From positions 1 through 11,215 of the forward strand of contig JAAZNS010000268.1 of NCBI GenBank assembly GCA_012798185.1: a DNA stretch of 11,215 bases. The letters are read 5' to 3'. The notes below the pieces were generated by a model, which worked only from the letters and a program-made list of their open reading frames with translations, was not told the origin of the DNA and searched no databases. Below, one piece after another: positions 1 through 6,052 of this stretch (positions are counted from its first letter, which is position 1; each line of letters begins with the position of its first letter). Position numbers and translations under genes: made by a program. The DNA is from Chloroflexota bacterium (GTDB lineage: Bacteria > Chloroflexota > Anaerolineae > Anaerolineales > UBA4823).

Positions 1-754
1 CCTTATGCCAATGCCCATTTACTTGGCGCATAAATTGGCACGAAAACTCAGCACAGTTAGAAAAAGCGGAGAGCTGCCCTGGCTGCGCCCCGACGGGAAG
101 ACCCAGGTTACGGTGGAATACAGCAAAGGGCAGCCCAAGCGGGTGCATACTGTGTTGGTGAGCACCCAGCATGCGCCTGAAATCAGCCATGATGACATCG
201 AAGCCGCGGTGATCGAACAAATTATCAAACCGGTTATTCCGGTGGAGATGATGGACGGTGGTCCGCGCATTTTGGTTAATCCCACAGGACGGTTCGTGAT
301 CGGCGGTCCGCAGGGAGACGCCGGGGTGACCGGACGCAAAATTATCGTCGATACATACGGCGGTATGGGCAGGCATGGCGGCGGGGCGTTCAGCGGTAAG
401 GACCCCACTAAAGTGGACCGTTCAGCAGCCTATGCGGCGCGCTGGGCAGCCAAAAATGTGGTGGCAGCCGGATTGGCAAAGCGCTGCGAGATCCAGGTGG
501 CGTATGCGATCGGCGTGGCGCATCCCCTCAGCATCAATGTGGAGACCTTTGGCACAGGCATCGTGCCCGATGAGCGCATAGCCGCCCTGGTGACCGAGCA
601 TTTCGACCTGCGCCCAGGCGCCATTATCCGCGATCTAGCATTGCGCCGTCCGATCTATAAACCGGTGGCGGCGTATGGGCATTTCGGCAGGGACGACCTG
701 GATTTACCCTGGGAGAGGACGAACAAGGTGGGAGTGTTGAAGAAGGCGGTGTAA
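1..754 (+). CDS. metK: S-adenosylmethionine synthetase (MetK), C-terminal part, cut at window start
   Basis: MetK makes S-adenosylmethionine from methionine and ATP in the cytoplasm. The reading frame is open from base 2 to the TAA at 752-754, giving about 250 residues of a protein usually 380-400 long. The N-terminal third with the first ATP-binding motif therefore lies outside the window. The ATG at base 5 is only an internal methionine; the preceding family-typical stretch continues into MPMPIYLAHKLARKL. Counting from that methionine, visible hallmarks are GGPQGDAGVTGRKIIVDTYG (about 100-119), the phosphate-binding GGGAFSGKD (125-133) followed by KVDRSAAYAARW, and the C-terminal GHFGR motif. 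The gene is GC-rich and undamaged, in contrast to the AT-rich region after it. Identification is secure. Nothing immediately downstream appears to be in its operon. Confidence 0.97.
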   Translation, partial: LMPMPIYLAHKLARKLSTVRKSGELPWLRPDGKTQVTVEYSKGQPKRVHTVLVSTQHAPEISHDDIEAAVIEQIIKPVIPVEMMDGGPRILVNPTGRFVIGGPQGDAGVTGRKIIVDTYGGMGRHGGGAFSGKDPTKVDRSAAYAARWAAKNVVAAGLAKRCEIQVAYAIGVAHPLSINVETFGTGIVPDERIAALVTEHFDLRPGAIIRDLALRRPIYKPVAAYGHFGRDDLDLPWERTNKVGVLKKAV

Positions 755-757
755 ATT

Positions 758-811
758 GACAGGATGGACAAAGTAAACAGGATGAGTAGGATGTGCAGGA
801 CGGGAATGGAG
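758..811. repeat. Degenerate 9-bp tandem repeat (consensus near AACAGGATG)
   Basis: Six consecutive 9-base units begin 3 bases after the metK stop: GACAGGATG, GACAAAGTA, AACAGGATG, AGTAGGATG, TGCAGGACG, GGAATGGAG. The core AGGATG is exact in three units and degrades to the right. It is not an exact multiple of any coding signal and has stop codons in its frames. It resembles the AACAGGATG-type degenerate repeats seen between genes in some anaerobes (from memory). Function unknown. Confidence 0.6.
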
Positions 812-855
812 AAGATAGTAATTCATCTATAATAACCTGTGAGAATGTAAAAAGT

Positions 856-978
856 TCGTGGCTGTACTAAAAGTAAACTGTCACCCTGAGCGAAGCGAAG
901 GGTCTTTTCACTATAATACATAAAAAGGATGTTTTGCTACGCTCAACTTGGCAAAATCGACTTTTAGGACAGCCCCGA
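856..978. mobile_element. MITE-like element with 19-bp imperfect terminal inverted repeats
   Basis: Bases 856-874 and 960-978 are inverted copies matching in 17 of 19 positions; the right copy reads ACTTTTAGGACAGCCCCGA. The core GGCTGT-n-CTAAAAGT resembles ends of full-size insertion sequences. The 85 bp between the arms carries no gene. It contains the hairpin repeat at 882-902 and a second small inverted pair, TTTTGC (932-937) with GCAAAA (951-956). I could not find a target-site duplication next to the arms, so mobility is inferred from structure only. The right arm has supplied a spurious upstream start codon to the small gene that follows. Confidence 0.6.
882..907. repeat. Hairpin repeat CACCCTGAGCGAAGCGAAGG type with trailing T-rich tract
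   Basis: The sequence folds as ACCCT / GA / GC, a GAA loop, then GC / GA / AGGGT. The two facing GA steps could form tandem sheared G-A pairs inside an otherwise Watson-Crick stem. It is followed by TCTTTT, so on the plus strand it could serve as a weak terminator after metK. The same motif is, from memory, a very common dispersed intergenic repeat in Chloroflexota and several other environmental lineages. Confidence 0.6.
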
Positions 979-1064
979 GGTTGGTTAGGGATATAAAGGC
1001 TGTAAATTTTGGAAATTTCCTTTACGTTTTTCTTTTGATTCACCAGGATATATTTTTAATTACT

Positions 1065-1304
1065 ATGGAACAAGAAAACCTTGATTTCCGATTTGCAATA
1101 TGGTTCGATAATTCTGAGTATCATGCTTCATTGGAAAAGCACAAAATATATCGAGTATTGGAAGATGAGAAGGCGGCTGCGGAGGAGGGTTTATGCGTGA
1201 TCGATGAAAGTGATAAGGATTATCTTTACCCCGGTGAATATTTCATTATGATTGATCTACCCCGTAATATTGACATGGCTTTACAGGAATCTTTTATGCA
1301 ATAG
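1065..1304 (+). CDS. Small conserved-looking hypothetical protein (79 aa)
   Basis: No established function. The protein runs from MEQENLDFRFAIWFDN to a C-terminal QESFMQ, with the recognisable block IYRVLEDEKAAAEEG, then VIDESDKDYLYPGEYF, then a hydrophobic IMIDLP. I recall similar 70-80-residue proteins (pattern: F-I/C-x-DNxxYxxSLExxKxYRVLxD, then IDESxxDYLYP) in Chloroflexota and cyanobacteria, all hypothetical. The frame is open from 948, but residues 1-39 of that longer version arise from the right end of the MITE-like element and flanking AT-rich DNA and do not look conserved. The ATG at 1065 is therefore preferred. Its ribosome site is poor (AGGA at 1045-1048, 16 bases upstream). A TATAAT-like box lies at 912-917 inside the element, without a matching -35. 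It is acidic and soluble with no membrane segment. Confidence 0.6.
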   Translation: MEQENLDFRFAIWFDNSEYHASLEKHKIYRVLEDEKAAAEEGLCVIDESDKDYLYPGEYFIMIDLPRNIDMALQESFMQ

Positions 1305-1586
1305 TGTATTATTAATTGCACACACTGTAATTAAGGATTGGGTAATCAGGAATTGATTGTATTTAATAAAATACCGGGTGTAAATTTAAATACTAAAGCC
1401 GATAAATTTCACAATGAAGTCAAACTAATCACGCGTAAAAACAACAAAGGCTTGACTATAATGATGATTTACTCATGTTGAAATAGCGTGTGATTGATAA
1501 AATGATCGATACATTTCTTGGGCTTTAATTAAGGATAGAGATTTAGGGTATAAAGATAAACTGTCTTTAAAAAAGGAGGATTAAAA
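1305..1586. other. AT-rich intergenic stretch, no supported gene
   Basis: This stretch is AT-rich and free of convincing genes. A 47-codon frame from a TTG at 1338 to the TGA at 1479 has an AAGGA upstream but no recognisable product. A TATAAA at 1549-1554 might be the -10 of the following gene; its -35 is unconvincing. The right end holds a strong ribosome binding site, AGGAGG (1574-1579), 7 bases before the ATG at 1587. Confidence 0.5.
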
Positions 1587-1844
1587 ATGATTCCCAAAAT
1601 CTTCTTTGCAATTCCCTGTGGTGGTTTTTATGACGAACAAAGGAAAATTATTACTCAAGTATGCGATGAGGCAAACATAGACAAAGATCATCGCATCATC
1701 ATCGATGATAAACCGGGAACAGAAGAATTATGGATAGAGATTTGTAAAAATATTGAGCAGGCTGATTACTTCATGGCAGATGTTTCATCTAAACGACCAA
1801 ATATCATGTTAGAACTTGGTTATGCTTTAAAAGCCAAATATTAA
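1587..1844 (+). CDS. N-terminal piece of an interrupted TIR-like / nucleoside deoxyribosyltransferase-like protein
   Basis: The strong AGGAGG at 7 bp spacing makes the start secure. The 85 residues begin with a beta-strand typical of this fold (IPKIFFAIP). Later come IEICKNIEQADYFMADVS and then PNIMLELGYAL (residues 71-81). The pattern I-x-x-AD-x-x-x-ADVS...PNxMxELGYA is characteristic of the TIR-like and nucleoside 2-deoxyribosyltransferase-like superfamily. Its conserved Glu (here E76) is the catalytic nucleophile in deoxyribosyltransferases and corresponds to the catalytic Glu of NAD-cleaving TIR proteins. A TAA (1842-1844) stops translation right after this motif, in the middle of the domain. 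As translated, the piece lacks the last strands and helices of the fold and probably cannot be active alone. The same frame continues as the second half. Which subfamily it belongs to, and whether it cleaves NAD, cannot be decided here. Confidence 0.6.
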   Translation: MIPKIFFAIPCGGFYDEQRKIITQVCDEANIDKDHRIIIDDKPGTEELWIEICKNIEQADYFMADVSSKRPNIMLELGYALKAKY

Positions 1845-2687
1845 GATCGGGTAGCCATATTTATATCTAATAATGCCTCTATGTTGCAAACTCTTAGTGA
1901 TCTCTCAGGAAAGAAATGGCATAAATATTCGAGTATGTCGGAATATAGATCTGAATTATGTAAATGGTTTGAGGAAGAAATTTTTAATGACAAAAACCTT
2001 CTTAATAACATTAAGAAAGATAGTATCGAAATAGAAGATCATTTCAAGGATCTTGACAGGTTTTTAAAATTATGGACAACATTTCCAGGTACCCAATGGC
2101 TGCTTAAATCGGACGGCTTGCAATTTGCCAATTCATATTATCCTATCATTTCAAATTCCCTGGGATTGCTAAAAAATTATGAGTTGAGATTTAAAGCTCG
2201 GATTGAACATGAAAGAATTGGGTGGATCGTTAAAGGTACTATGGATTATCGAAGGAATTTTCCAATTTTTGCGGTAATGTTCAACTTATCGGAAAATGGA
2301 ATTCTCAAGCCCCATATTCTGTGCGAAGGAACGTGTGATAATAAGTTAGACTATTATCCAAAACCCCCTGAGGAGATCAAAACAAATTTAGATCTAAGTA
2401 ACCCGCGCGAATTTGAAGTGATAACAACATGCAAAAATGATGATATTACCGTAAGCATAAAAATTAATGAGGAAGAAAAATTTACTCAAAATTTTAATTT
2501 TACAACAGATTCGAATTATTCAAATTACTACAATAAAGTAACAGAAAAACACGGGCAGATCGGATTTCGCTGCGCCGGTTGGGGACCAGAAACGGGTGAA
2601 TGGGGCGAAGTGGCTACTGTCAATTGGGTCAAAGTTAGAGAAATTGAGCAGGATGAAAGCAATGAAAGTCAAGGCAGCTTTGTTTAA
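1845..2687 (+). pseudogene. C-terminal part of the interrupted TIR-like protein, with a jelly-roll (concanavalin/LamG-like) domain
   Basis: This part is in the same reading frame as the piece before it, separated only by the single TAA. Directly after the stop comes DRVAIFISNNASML, the next strand expected in the TIR-like/deoxyribosyltransferase fold, so the two pieces were one gene of 366 codons (1587-2687). The first methionine after the stop (1881) has no ribosome binding site and lies mid-domain, so it is an unlikely start. Full-length residues of about 87-135 finish the N-terminal fold. Residues of about 162-353 form a beta-rich domain with WLLKSDGLQFAN, YELRFKARI, IGWIVKGTMDY, FAVMFNL, EFEVITTCKNDDITVSIKI and GQIGFRCAGWG, a pattern like concanavalin-type lectin/glucanase or 3-keto-disaccharide-hydrolase-like sandwiches. 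No further stop or frameshift occurs in this half, so the lesion is recent, or the stop is read through, or it is a sequence error. Confidence 0.6.
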
Positions 2688-2755
2688 ATCAAGTCTATTG
2701 ATAAAAATAAGTATCCAGTGTTAGTAATCGTGGACATAACTGTCAGGAGTTATTG

Positions 2756-3002
2756 ATGACCATCTATACCACCCACTCTCAAGCACGCGCTAACCTAGCC
2801 AGCTTTTTTATCTTCTGTAACCAATGACCGAGAAATCGAAATAATTAGATGCCGAGGCAAAGAAGATGTAGAATTAATTTCTGTCAGTGAATTGGAAATC
2901 TAGCTAGAGATTGCCCACTTATTACGCTCACCTAAAAATGCTTAAAGATTATTGTCTGCCTTAGGGCGAGTTTTGAAGAGGCAAGGCAGTGGAGTACTGT
3001 AA
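2756..3002 (+). pseudogene. Relic of a Phd/YefM-type antitoxin gene
   Basis: A good AGGAG (2745-2749) precedes the ATG at 2756. The N-terminus reads MTIYTTHSQARANLASF, close to the YefM pattern (YTxARANLASLL). A run of six T (2804-2809), one too many, then shifts the frame. In the next frame the protein continues SVTNDREIEIIRCRGKEDVE, LISVSELE, a TAG (2901-2903), LEIAHLLRSPKNA, a TAA (2943-2945), and RLLSALGRVLKRQG to the final TAA at 3000. The order and length (about 80 codons) match a complete YefM antitoxin. In a working system it would bind DNA and neutralise a YoeB/RelE-type RNase toxin. With one frameshift and two stops it is dead. No toxin gene follows: the cbi operon ends at 3031 on the other strand. 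The family match is from memory of YefM sequences; I rate it strong. Confidence 0.85.
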
Positions 3003-3030
3003 ATTAAAAATCGATAATCATGATTGGTGA

Positions 3031-3774
3031 TTAAGTTATTCCTGTTTTCCTGTCTTCCTTATAAACTGGTTTTTCCAGCCCGTGCGCTTCCAACAATTCA
3101 GCATCATTCATCAATGCCTGCGTTTTGCCGTCTGCCACAATGCGCCCCTCGTCCATGATCACCATACGGGGGAATAATTCCTGAACTAGCAGCATATCGT
3201 GGGTGGAAGCCAGCATGGTAAGGGGCAATTCTCTGAGCAGGTTGATCAGCGAGCGGCGGGCGCGGGGATCCAAGCCGGAAGTGGGTTCATCCAATACCAG
3301 CACCTCGGGCTGCATGGAAAGCACGGTGGCGATGGCGATGCGCTTTTTCTCACCCAGGCTGAGGTGGTGCGAGACCCGCCTGGCGTAACCGGACATGTGT
3401 ACAGCAGCAAGCGCCTGTTCCACACGCTGCTGCACTTCTTCCGGCGACAGCCCCTGGTAGAGAGGACCAAAAGCTACGTCATCGTAGACGGTGGGCGAGA
3501 ATAACTGGTCTTCCGGCGATTGAAAGACCAATCCGACCATAGCGCGGATTCTGCCCAGGTTAGGTTCTTTGACTTCCAACCCGCACACGCGCAAACTCCC
3601 CTGCCCGCGCAGGATACCGTTGAGATGCAGGATCAGGGTGGACTTGCCGGCGCCGTTGGGCCCCACCAGGGCTACTTTTTCACAGAGCTGGATGTGCAGC
3701 GATATATCCTGTAAGGCGCGGTGTCCATCCGGGTAGGAAAATGATAATCGGTCGATTTCAATCGAATGGTGCAT
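3031..3774 (-). CDS. cbiO: Nickel/cobalt ECF-type importer, ATP-binding subunit CbiO
   Basis: This 247-residue cytoplasmic ATPase energises uptake of Ni2+/Co2+ through CbiQ and CbiM. Motifs in order: Walker A GPNGAGKST (38-46), Q-loop FQSPEDQLFSPTVYDDVAFG (84-103, typical of cobalt/energy-coupling-factor ATPases), signature LSLGEKKR (138-145), Walker B VLVLDEPTSGLDP (158-170) and the switch His in STHD (192). All key residues are present and the length is normal for the family. The ATG lies 6 bp after the cbiQ stop, which suggests translational coupling, as the ribosome site itself is poor. It is the last gene of the operon. I see no clear terminator beyond it before the antitoxin relic that faces it from the opposite strand. 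Metal choice (Ni or Co) cannot be read from CbiO. Confidence 0.95.
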   Translation of the reverse strand: MHHSIEIDRLSFSYPDGHRALQDISLHIQLCEKVALVGPNGAGKSTLILHLNGILRGQGSLRVCGLEVKEPNLGRIRAMVGLVFQSPEDQLFSPTVYDDVAFGPLYQGLSPEEVQQRVEQALAAVHMSGYARRVSHHLSLGEKKRIAIATVLSMQPEVLVLDEPTSGLDPRARRSLINLLRELPLTMLASTHDMLLVQELFPRMVIMDEGRIVADGKTQALMNDAELLEAHGLEKPVYKEDRKTGIT

Positions 3775-3780
3775 GACTTA

Positions 3781-4581
3781 TCAGAATAAAAAGGAAATCA
3801 TCAATAAAGCAAGCAGCAGCCCTAAGCCGCCAAAGAGGGCGAACCATTGCGCTGGTCGCAATCCGGGTAAATCGAGTGTAAATACTTCTCCGTTATAGCC
3901 GCGGGATAACATGGCATTATAGATGTGGTCGCTACGTTCCAGGGCGCGCAGGAATAGGCTGCCCGCCATGCCGCCGGTCACCTGTGCCCGCCAGGCGATG
4001 CTGCCGCCTGTTTTTCGATCGGGCAAGCCGGTTTCGCCGCTGCGAGCCAGCCGGGCGCGCATCAGCCTTAAAGCTTCATCGACCAGGACGAACAGATAGC
4101 GCCACATTAGCCCAAAGATAGCTACCAAAAGACGCGGAATGTGAATGGCACGCATTGCCATGAGTAAATCTGGAAAAGGCGTGGAAGAAGCCAATACAAT
4201 AGCGGTTTGAACCGAAATCCATGATTTAAAAGCAATACTGATGAAGCGTTCTAGCCCTTGTGTCGAGGCAGTTAATATCCAGCTACCAGCCATAATACTC
4301 ACCAAGGAATTGCCCTTGATGGTGAAGATCACTGGTAAGGCTGCAAAAACAAAGGGCAGCGCCAGCAAAGATCGTTTTAGCACGAATAGGAAACCCAACC
4401 TGGAGAGAATGATGACCGAAAAAATGATCGCTAATAACAGGATGTAGACCGGCCATACGCCGGGAGAAACAAGGGCGGTGGTGATAATGAACGCCAGAGA
4501 AAGCACGAGCTTGACGCGTGGGTCAAGCTCGTGAATTGGACTGGAAATTTCTCTAAACGGATCAAGATAATGGATATGCAT
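3781..4581 (-). CDS. cbiQ: Nickel/cobalt ECF-type importer, transmembrane T-component CbiQ
   Basis: CbiQ is the membrane scaffold that transmits ATP-driven movement from CbiO to CbiM. Starting at the ATG at 4581 it has 266 residues, MHIHYLDPFREISSPIHELDPRVK, a common family N-terminus. Several hydrophobic helices follow in the first half, and a final one is at the C-terminus (FALFGGLGLLLALLMISFLF). The two Ala-Arg-type coupling motifs expected of T-components are visible: RLARSGE in the middle and ERSDHIYNAMLSRGYNGE nearer the end. A longer version starting at 4638 would overlap cbiM by 50 bp and add 19 residues (MALLWESLIS...) that do not look conserved, so 4581, 7 bp after the cbiM stop, is preferred although its ribosome site is only A-rich. 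Length and motif order are normal and no damage is seen. Confidence 0.92.
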   Translation of the reverse strand: MHIHYLDPFREISSPIHELDPRVKLVLSLAFIITTALVSPGVWPVYILLLAIIFSVIILSRLGFLFVLKRSLLALPFVFAALPVIFTIKGNSLVSIMAGSWILTASTQGLERFISIAFKSWISVQTAIVLASSTPFPDLLMAMRAIHIPRLLVAIFGLMWRYLFVLVDEALRLMRARLARSGETGLPDRKTGGSIAWRAQVTGGMAGSLFLRALERSDHIYNAMLSRGYNGEVFTLDLPGLRPAQWFALFGGLGLLLALLMISFLF

Positions 4582-4588
4582 ATCTTTT

Positions 4589-5536
4589 TTATGTTGCAGA
4601 ACGGCGGCGGAAATAAGCGACTCCCAGAGCAACGCCAAATACGATCAATGTCCCAATTATACCTGCAGTGATGGTGGCAACTGCTTCATTTGAGATTCCC
4701 GGCATCACGTAATCGGGGATGATATTGTATAACGGAGGTTGGGCAATATCTAAAAAGCCTTTTTGTTCTGCAACCCATTCCAAACCATCGGGATGAGATG
4801 AAGCCAGGGGAGAAAGGATTGCCAGAGCAATGGCAATGACCAGCCCTACACCCCAAACAAGCTTCCCTTTGATTGGCTCAAGAGTGGTTTTATCGAGCAA
4901 ATCATTTCGGGCTGCACGTAGGAAAGCCAGCGCTCCAACCGTAATCAACCCTTCACCAATGCCGATAATGGCGTGGATGCCGCCCATCGCCGGAACGGCG
5001 ATATTGGCAGGCGAAGTGCCGGAAAGCGCCAGTTCCAGTGCAGCGCATAAAGCGGCGATAAAAATAGACAGCCAGGCAGCAACGAAACCGCTCACAAACA
5101 GCCCCCAATTGTTTTTTCCGAACATTTTTTGCAGTGAGGTGAAAGCAAAATATGAAACCGCCACACCTACAACCGCCATATTGAAAAGATTAGCCCCTAA
5201 CGCCAGAATACCGCCGTCTTGAAAGATCAACGCTTGAATGCTGACCACACAGGTAAGTATTAGCGCGCCTGCCCAGGGACCTAATAGAATTGTTGCAATG
5301 GCGGCTCCTAACAGATGCCCCGAAGTGCCGCCAGTGACACTGAAATTAAGCATTTGGCCGGCAAAAATGGCAGCAGCCAAAACGCCCATCAGAGGCACCT
5401 GGCGTTCGCCCAAATCTTGGCTGACTCGGCGTAATGCATAACCAATGATGATAATGGAAATGATCCACAAAATAACCGAAACCACCACAGATAAAAAGCC
5501 ATCTGGGATGTGCATGGGTAAGGGTGCGTAAAACAT
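4589..5536 (-). CDS. cbiM: Nickel/cobalt importer substrate-binding membrane component CbiM with fused PDGLE/CbiN-like tail
   Basis: CbiM binds the metal ion in the membrane and hands it across with CbiQ/CbiO. The 315 residues contain MHIPDGFLS (8-16), NFSVTGGTSGHLLGA (64-78, with the metal-site region His74), FQDGGILALGANLFNMA (105-121), GIHAIIGIGEG (186-196) and at least six hydrophobic helices. A C-terminal region with SSHPDGLEWVAE (247-258) and a last helix at about 288-308 is the PDGLE domain, which replaces a separate CbiN. In this family the metal is held partly by the N-terminal Met-His, so the functional start would be expected at the ATG at 5515 (MHIPDGF). The only good ribosome site, AGGAGGA at 5541-5547, instead serves the ATG at 5536 and adds MFYAPLP. 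I report 5536 as the translation start with 5515 as the alternative. It lies 41 bp after the regulator gene, in the same operon. Confidence 0.93.
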   Translation of the reverse strand: MFYAPLPMHIPDGFLSVVVSVILWIISIIIIGYALRRVSQDLGERQVPLMGVLAAAIFAGQMLNFSVTGGTSGHLLGAAIATILLGPWAGALILTCVVSIQALIFQDGGILALGANLFNMAVVGVAVSYFAFTSLQKMFGKNNWGLFVSGFVAAWLSIFIAALCAALELALSGTSPANIAVPAMGGIHAIIGIGEGLITVGALAFLRAARNDLLDKTTLEPIKGKLVWGVGLVIAIALAILSPLASSHPDGLEWVAEQKGFLDIAQPPLYNIIPDYVMPGISNEAVATITAGIIGTLIVFGVALGVAYFRRRSAT

Positions 5537-5577
5537 GATTTCCTCCTCAATTGATTGATTTCACATAGTTATGCTTA

Positions 5578-5976
5578 TTATTCCGATTTATCATCTTTTG
5601 CCTGACGGCATTTTTCACATAAACCAAATAAAATCAAATGGTTGGTATGGATAGTGAAATTATATTTATGCGATATGGAATCGAAAAATTCTTTTACCTC
5701 GTCGTGCGCAACGATTGAAATATGTCTGCATTCTTCGCAAACCAGATGATGATGTGTGTTGGATACCGCCTCGTAAATCGGCATGGATGCGCCTACATCT
5801 GCCACTGAAATCAGCCCATGGTGGGTAAGGTATTCCAACGCGCGATATACAGTCGACATATTGAGCGAAGGCAAACGATGTTTAACAGCATCATAGACCT
5901 GAAAGGCGGTCATATGCTTTTGGTTTGCTTCAAGAGTCTCAAGAATAATAGAGCGAGCAGTGGTAAGTTTCGCCAT
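5578..5976 (-). CDS. Fur-family metal-responsive transcriptional regulator (nickel- or zinc-type candidate)
   Basis: This 132-residue protein is a DNA-binding repressor of the Fur superfamily. The winged helix spans about residues 4-62, with the recognition helix LNMSTVYRALEYLTHHGLI (38-56). The dimer/metal domain has HHHLVCEEC (75-83) and LCEKC (119-123), so two CxxC pairs (80/83 and 120/123) form a structural zinc site. His75-77, His85, His91, His103 and His113 are candidates for the sensory site. The ATG at 5976 is preferred. The longer frame reaching 6003 begins with TTG inside the operator and adds MQLHLYAIV. The gene is first in an operon with cbiM, cbiQ and cbiO, so nickel or cobalt is the likeliest signal and Nur the likeliest subtype; Zur or a general Fur is possible. 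It lacks a clear Shine-Dalgarno and would have a leader of about 20 nt. Confidence 0.92.
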   Translation of the reverse strand: MAKLTTARSIILETLEANQKHMTAFQVYDAVKHRLPSLNMSTVYRALEYLTHHGLISVADVGASMPIYEAVSNTHHHLVCEECRHISIVAHDEVKEFFDSISHKYNFTIHTNHLILFGLCEKCRQAKDDKSE

Positions 5977-5983
5977 GACTATT

Positions 5984-6011
5984 GCATATAAATGCAATTG
6001 CAATTATATGC
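5984..6011. promoter_or_regulatory. 28-bp near-perfect palindrome, probable Fur-family operator
   Basis: The sequence from GCATATAA (5984-5991) to TTATATGC (6004-6011) equals its own reverse complement in 26 of 28 positions; only one symmetric pair (5992 and 6003) breaks it. The centre is TGCAATTGCA (5993-6002). It covers the -10 box and start point of the regulator's promoter and ends 8 bp before its start codon, a classic place for autorepression. The TTGCAA core recalls the nickel regulator Nur of Streptomyces (two TTGCAA halves, though spaced by 5 bp there). Confidence 0.75.
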
Positions 6012-6030
6012 TTTATTCCTCGAATGTCAA
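6003..6030 (-). promoter_or_regulatory. Sigma-70-type promoter of the fur-like/cbiMQO operon
   Basis: On the minus strand, a perfect TTGACA (6025-6030) and perfect TATAAT (6003-6008) are separated by 16 bp. Transcription would start near 5996, leaving a leader of about 20 nt before the ATG at 5976. The -10 lies within the palindrome at 5984-6011, and the -35 touches the target duplication of the neighbouring IS, so everything upstream of -35 was replaced by the insertion. Confidence 0.8.
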
Positions 6031-6046
6031 TATTTACATTTTTCGG
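6031..6046. repeat. 16-bp target-site duplication, left copy
   Basis: TATTTACATTTTTCGG abuts the left end of the insertion sequence and is identical to 7646-7661 next to the right end. The copies are 1.6 kb apart and exact, as expected for a target duplication made at insertion. Confidence 0.85.
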
Positions 6047-6052
6047 TGTTAG

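Noticed and set aside
948..1064. Longer start for the small protein gene at 948
   Set aside because: These 39 codons derive from the MITE right arm and AT-rich flank, have no ribosome site and do not resemble the conserved part.
1338..1481. 47-codon frame from TTG preceded by AAGGA
   Set aside because: No recognisable product, rare start codon, short length; frames of this size occur by chance in AT-rich DNA.
1842..1844. Programmed stop-codon read-through or an altered genetic code
   Set aside because: All other genes here use TAA/TGA/TAG normally as ends, and no read-through signal is visible; a nonsense mutation or sequence error is simpler.
3003..3030. Bidirectional terminator between the antitoxin relic and cbiO
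   Set aside because: Only a short AATCATGATT palindrome is visible, with no convincing stem plus U tract on either strand.
4830..5222. 130-codon plus-strand frame inside cbiM
   Set aside because: Antisense shadow of a clearly coding gene with membrane-helix codon pattern.
5977..6003. TTG start for the Fur-family gene at 6003
   Set aside because: It lies inside the operator and before the predicted transcription start, and the extra residues are not family-like.
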